Below the pieces are notes generated by a model, which searched no databases, had not been told where the DNA came from, and saw nothing but the letters and a program-made list of their open reading frames with translations. The position numbers and the translations under genes were made by a program. From the NCBI GenBank assembly GCA_003266105.1, contig MVAA01000089.1, forward strand, positions 1 through 6,625: DNA of 6,625 nt, read 5' to 3'. Positions 4,765 through 6,625 of this stretch are shown here, piece after piece. This DNA comes from Methanosphaera sp. rholeuAM6 (lineage in GTDB: Archaea; Methanobacteriota; Methanobacteria; Methanobacteriales; Methanobacteriaceae). Position 1 is the stretch's first letter. Each line of letters begins with the position of its first letter.

Positions 4765-4807
4765 CACATTTTTTATTTCATTAAAAAAAAATTATGAGGT
4801 TATTCTG

Positions 4808-5431
4808 ATGAATATTACATCAAATATTAACAGGATTCATGAAATGCAATGTTCATGGTATAGCTGGAGAAACAATGCAGGTACTCTTACAATGATTGCG
4901 TTGTCATTTCTGGTGGCATGCTTTACCGGGCTGATGGCTCAGGTATCTATTGCAGTTCCATGGAGTCCTGTACTGATTACCTTCCAAACATTTGCCGTGC
5001 TGCTTGCAGGCGTATTTCTGGGAGGAAAGTATGGTGCTTTCAGCATGATTCTTTACATGCTCCTTGGTGTTCTTGGAATGCCATGGTTTACAGGCATGAA
5101 TCATGGACTGTCATTTATCTTTGCAGCCAGTGGGGGATACATCATTGGTTTTGTCATTGCAGCAGCATTCATTGGATACGTGTCTGATAATTATGTCAAT
5201 GCCAGAAAACCTTTTCAAACGGTTGTTCTAATGCTTACGGCAAACTTCATCTGCATATATGTACCTGGATTGATTGTTTTGTACAATGCAATGTACGTGA
5301 ATGCCGGCATGTCATTGGGCATTTTTGATTTGTTGATGATGGGTGCAGTTCCGTTTATTGTAGGGGACCTGTTTAAAATAGCGTTGGCATCAGGCATTTC
5401 AACGTCCATCCTACCAAAAGAAGAAGGATAA
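4808..5431 (+). CDS. bioY: Biotin transporter substrate-binding component BioY
   Basis: BioY is the membrane S component that captures biotin for an ECF-type transporter; in this order biotin serves enzymes such as pyruvate carboxylase. The 207-residue product has about six hydrophobic segments (near 27-49, 55-73, 76-95, 101-124, 138-160 and 169-196). Family signatures are ITFQTFAVLLAGVFLGGKYGA (57-77), SGGYIIGF (108-115) and PFIVGDLFK (182-190), whose Asp187 and Lys190 are conserved in BioY. Length is normal. ATG 4808 has GAGGT at 4796-4800, seven bases upstream. The first 25 residues are polar and somewhat long for the family. No ATPase or T-component genes are adjacent, so it must share an ECF module encoded elsewhere or work alone, as proposed for some solitary BioY proteins. 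Upstream operators suggest biotin-responsive control. Confidence 0.93.
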   Translation: MNITSNINRIHEMQCSWYSWRNNAGTLTMIALSFLVACFTGLMAQVSIAVPWSPVLITFQTFAVLLAGVFLGGKYGAFSMILYMLLGVLGMPWFTGMNHGLSFIFAASGGYIIGFVIAAAFIGYVSDNYVNARKPFQTVVLMLTANFICIYVPGLIVLYNAMYVNAGMSLGIFDLLMMGAVPFIVGDLFKIALASGISTSILPKEEG

Positions 5432-5435
5432 TTAT

Positions 5436-5470
5436 ATTCTTCTTTCAAAAAATCTTTTTTTCATGTTTTC
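5436..5470 (+). terminator. Oligo-T terminator after bioY
   Basis: A T/C-rich stretch with T7 at 5455-5461 follows the bioY stop by about 25 bases. This fits intrinsic archaeal termination and isolates bioY from the adhesin-like gene. Confidence 0.5.
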
Positions 5471-5872
5471 TTGTTAACATATCCATATCAATGATTGGCT
5501 GTTTGTTTCATTTTTCCTTTATGGGAAGCTCTTTAACGGTAAACAAGAACTTTTGGGGCTTATTTTAGTATGATAATATGTATTGTTTTTTCAGATTATT
5601 GTTAATCTTGTTTTTATTGTAGTTAACTTTATAAGTTTATTTATTCATAATATTATTATTGGTTGAAATCGGAAATTTGTTAAAATAATTTTTATTGTTT
5701 TATAAAATATATTGTAATATTCATTGCTTTATCATTTGGCATTTTTTCTTTATTGAACTGTTTCATGTTTTTTGTAGGAAATGATGTCAGATTTCTTAGA
5801 TGTGGCCGTTTTTTGACCAAAGAGATTACTACGTTAAAATGTATTATAATAATATATGTGGGGTTAAATGAA
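5471..5872 (+). promoter_or_regulatory. AT-rich intergenic region before the adhesin-like gene
   Basis: About 400 bases without a convincing gene. It contains an inverted repeat AGATTA-TTGT-TAATCT at 5593-5608, followed by T-rich sequence, and several TATA-like boxes, among them CTTTATAAG near 5628-5636 and TTTTATAAAATATA near 5698-5711, either of which could drive the downstream gene with a leader of more than 100 bases. TATTATAATAATATA near 5842-5856 is probably too close to the start codon. I see no tRNA or known RNA. Confidence 0.4.
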
Positions 5873-6625
5873 ATGAACAGAAAATTCAGATATCTGATTG
5901 TTTTCTTCATGCTTATTGTGGCAATGACCTCTGTTGCAGTTGCAGCCGATACCAACGACACAGCAACACAGCATCAGACGGACACTCTGCAGGATGCTTC
6001 ATTGGCCGACACACAGCAGGTTACAGGTGTTGACGATAATGCCTGTGATAATGCTTTGGATAAATTGGCAGATAGTGAAGATAATCAGATAACAGATAAT
6101 ACGAAGAAAATTGACAAAAATAATAGGCAGTCACCCGATGTGAAGGATGACCTGTCTGGTGATGAAGTAACCGAGATAAACATTACTCAGGCCAACTATA
6201 AACAGTACTTCACCATAATGAGCAATAAAGCTTACATGGGAAGCGGCATTACAGGAACCAATACCAGTCTGATATTGAACATACAGTACCTGCCTGATGT
6301 AAACCTCTTGAGTTTGGATGAAAACAGTGCCAGATTCCAGAATCTTTCATTGACAATTGATGGAAAAGGATATTCAAAAACGAACATGGGAATTAAATTA
6401 AGCACCAATTTCAAAACATGTACAATAGAGAACTTTGACATAAGCATCGATGGCTCATATACCAATAATGACTATTTAACAATATCAGGAGATTCATCAT
6501 ACGTAATCCGAAATATTACAATGGACGTGCAGAAAAGGGATCTTACAAGCTACGTTTTCCGTGTTGAAGGTGATGCGTTAATTGAAAACTGCGACCTCAG
6601 AGCATGCCTCAGCGAATGCAACATT
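5873..6625 (+). CDS. Secreted adhesin-like beta-helix protein, 5' part only
   Basis: The first 251 codons of a gene that runs past the window end with no stop. Residues 1-25 form a signal peptide: basic MNRKFR, a hydrophobic core (8-23) and an Ala-rich cleavage site near AVAA/D. Residues 26-100 are polar, Asp/Asn/Gln/Thr-rich and probably disordered. From ITQANYKQYF (104-113) onward, alternating short beta strands with LTIDGKGYS (160-168), CTIENFDISIDGS (183-195), YVIRNITMDV (210-219) and ALIENCDL (235-242) suggest a right-handed parallel beta-helix. This layout is typical of the large adhesin-like proteins of gut Methanobacteriales, which act at the cell surface. ATG 5873 has GGGG at 5860-5863, nine bases upstream. 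Ligand, full length and anchor cannot be judged from this fragment. Confidence 0.85.
   Translation, partial: MNRKFRYLIVFFMLIVAMTSVAVAADTNDTATQHQTDTLQDASLADTQQVTGVDDNACDNALDKLADSEDNQITDNTKKIDKNNRQSPDVKDDLSGDEVTEINITQANYKQYFTIMSNKAYMGSGITGTNTSLILNIQYLPDVNLLSLDENSARFQNLSLTIDGKGYSKTNMGIKLSTNFKTCTIENFDISIDGSYTNNDYLTISGDSSYVIRNITMDVQKRDLTSYVFRVEGDALIENCDLRACLSECNI

Noticed and set aside
4678..4797. A 39-codon open frame starting at TTG 4678 upstream of bioY, with GGAGGGG just before it
   Set aside because: The ribosome site is only one base from the TTG, there is no ATG, the product is a Tyr/Phe/Lys/Ile string typical of AT-rich non-coding DNA, and its stop overlaps the bioY ribosome site.
5692..5961. 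An 89-codon minus-strand frame overlapping the adhesin signal peptide
   Set aside because: It is the antisense of a clear signal peptide and AT-rich spacer and has no family signal.
1..6625. CRISPR arrays, tRNA, rRNA, insertion sequences or integrase
   Set aside because: No regularly spaced repeats, cloverleaf-like GC-rich segments, transposase motifs or terminal inverted repeats were seen by eye on either strand.

Overview
The window comes from a low-GC methanogenic archaeon of the order Methanobacteriales, most likely a Methanobrevibacter or Methanosphaera relative; the genus cannot be settled from the sequence. The evidence is the combination of an archaeal-type UMP kinase, Gar1, TFB and DUF211 proteins, strong Shine-Dalgarno sites in an AT-rich background, oligo-T terminators, and a secreted adhesin-like beta-helix protein of the kind common in gut Methanobacteriales. 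All convincing genes are on the + strand.

Region 1 (about 92-2105) is a run of four genes: pyrH (UMP kinase), a 63-residue zinc-ribbon membrane protein (DUF2116-like), a 96-residue DUF211 protein and an RraA-fold protein. pyrH and the zinc-ribbon gene are tightly spaced. The next two genes have their own strong ribosome binding sites, with oligo-T runs between DUF211 and rraA that could terminate part of the transcription. A doubled oligo-T terminator closes the block.

Region 2 (about 2106-4580) starts with a 320-base AT-rich gap holding a promoter, then gar1 (H/ACA RNP protein) overlapping by 38 bases a 608-codon gene for transcription factor B. The C-terminal half is a complete, ordinary TFB (zinc ribbon, B-reader/linker, two cyclin repeats). 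The N-terminal half is an extra, apparently disordered stretch of about 300 residues with four AT-hook-like motifs, a Lys/Ser/Thr-rich histone-H1-like tail, a PVVEE tandem repeat and an acidic-hydrophobic segment. This is the most unusual object here: a basal initiation factor that seems to carry its own DNA-binding tail. An in-frame internal ATG with an AAGGAG site could also yield a normal 311-residue TFB.

Region 3 (about 4581-5470) holds bioY, the biotin-binding S component of an ECF transporter, without ATPase or T-component genes beside it. Its upstream region contains a perfect 15-bp palindrome just downstream of a TATA box, a hairpin, and two inverted TTGTAAAA half-sites flanking a second TATA-like element, which suggests repressor control.

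Region 4 (about 5471-6625) is an AT-rich gap of about 440 bases followed by the first 251 codons of a secreted adhesin-like protein that runs off the window end. I see no tRNA, rRNA, CRISPR array, insertion sequence or integrase.
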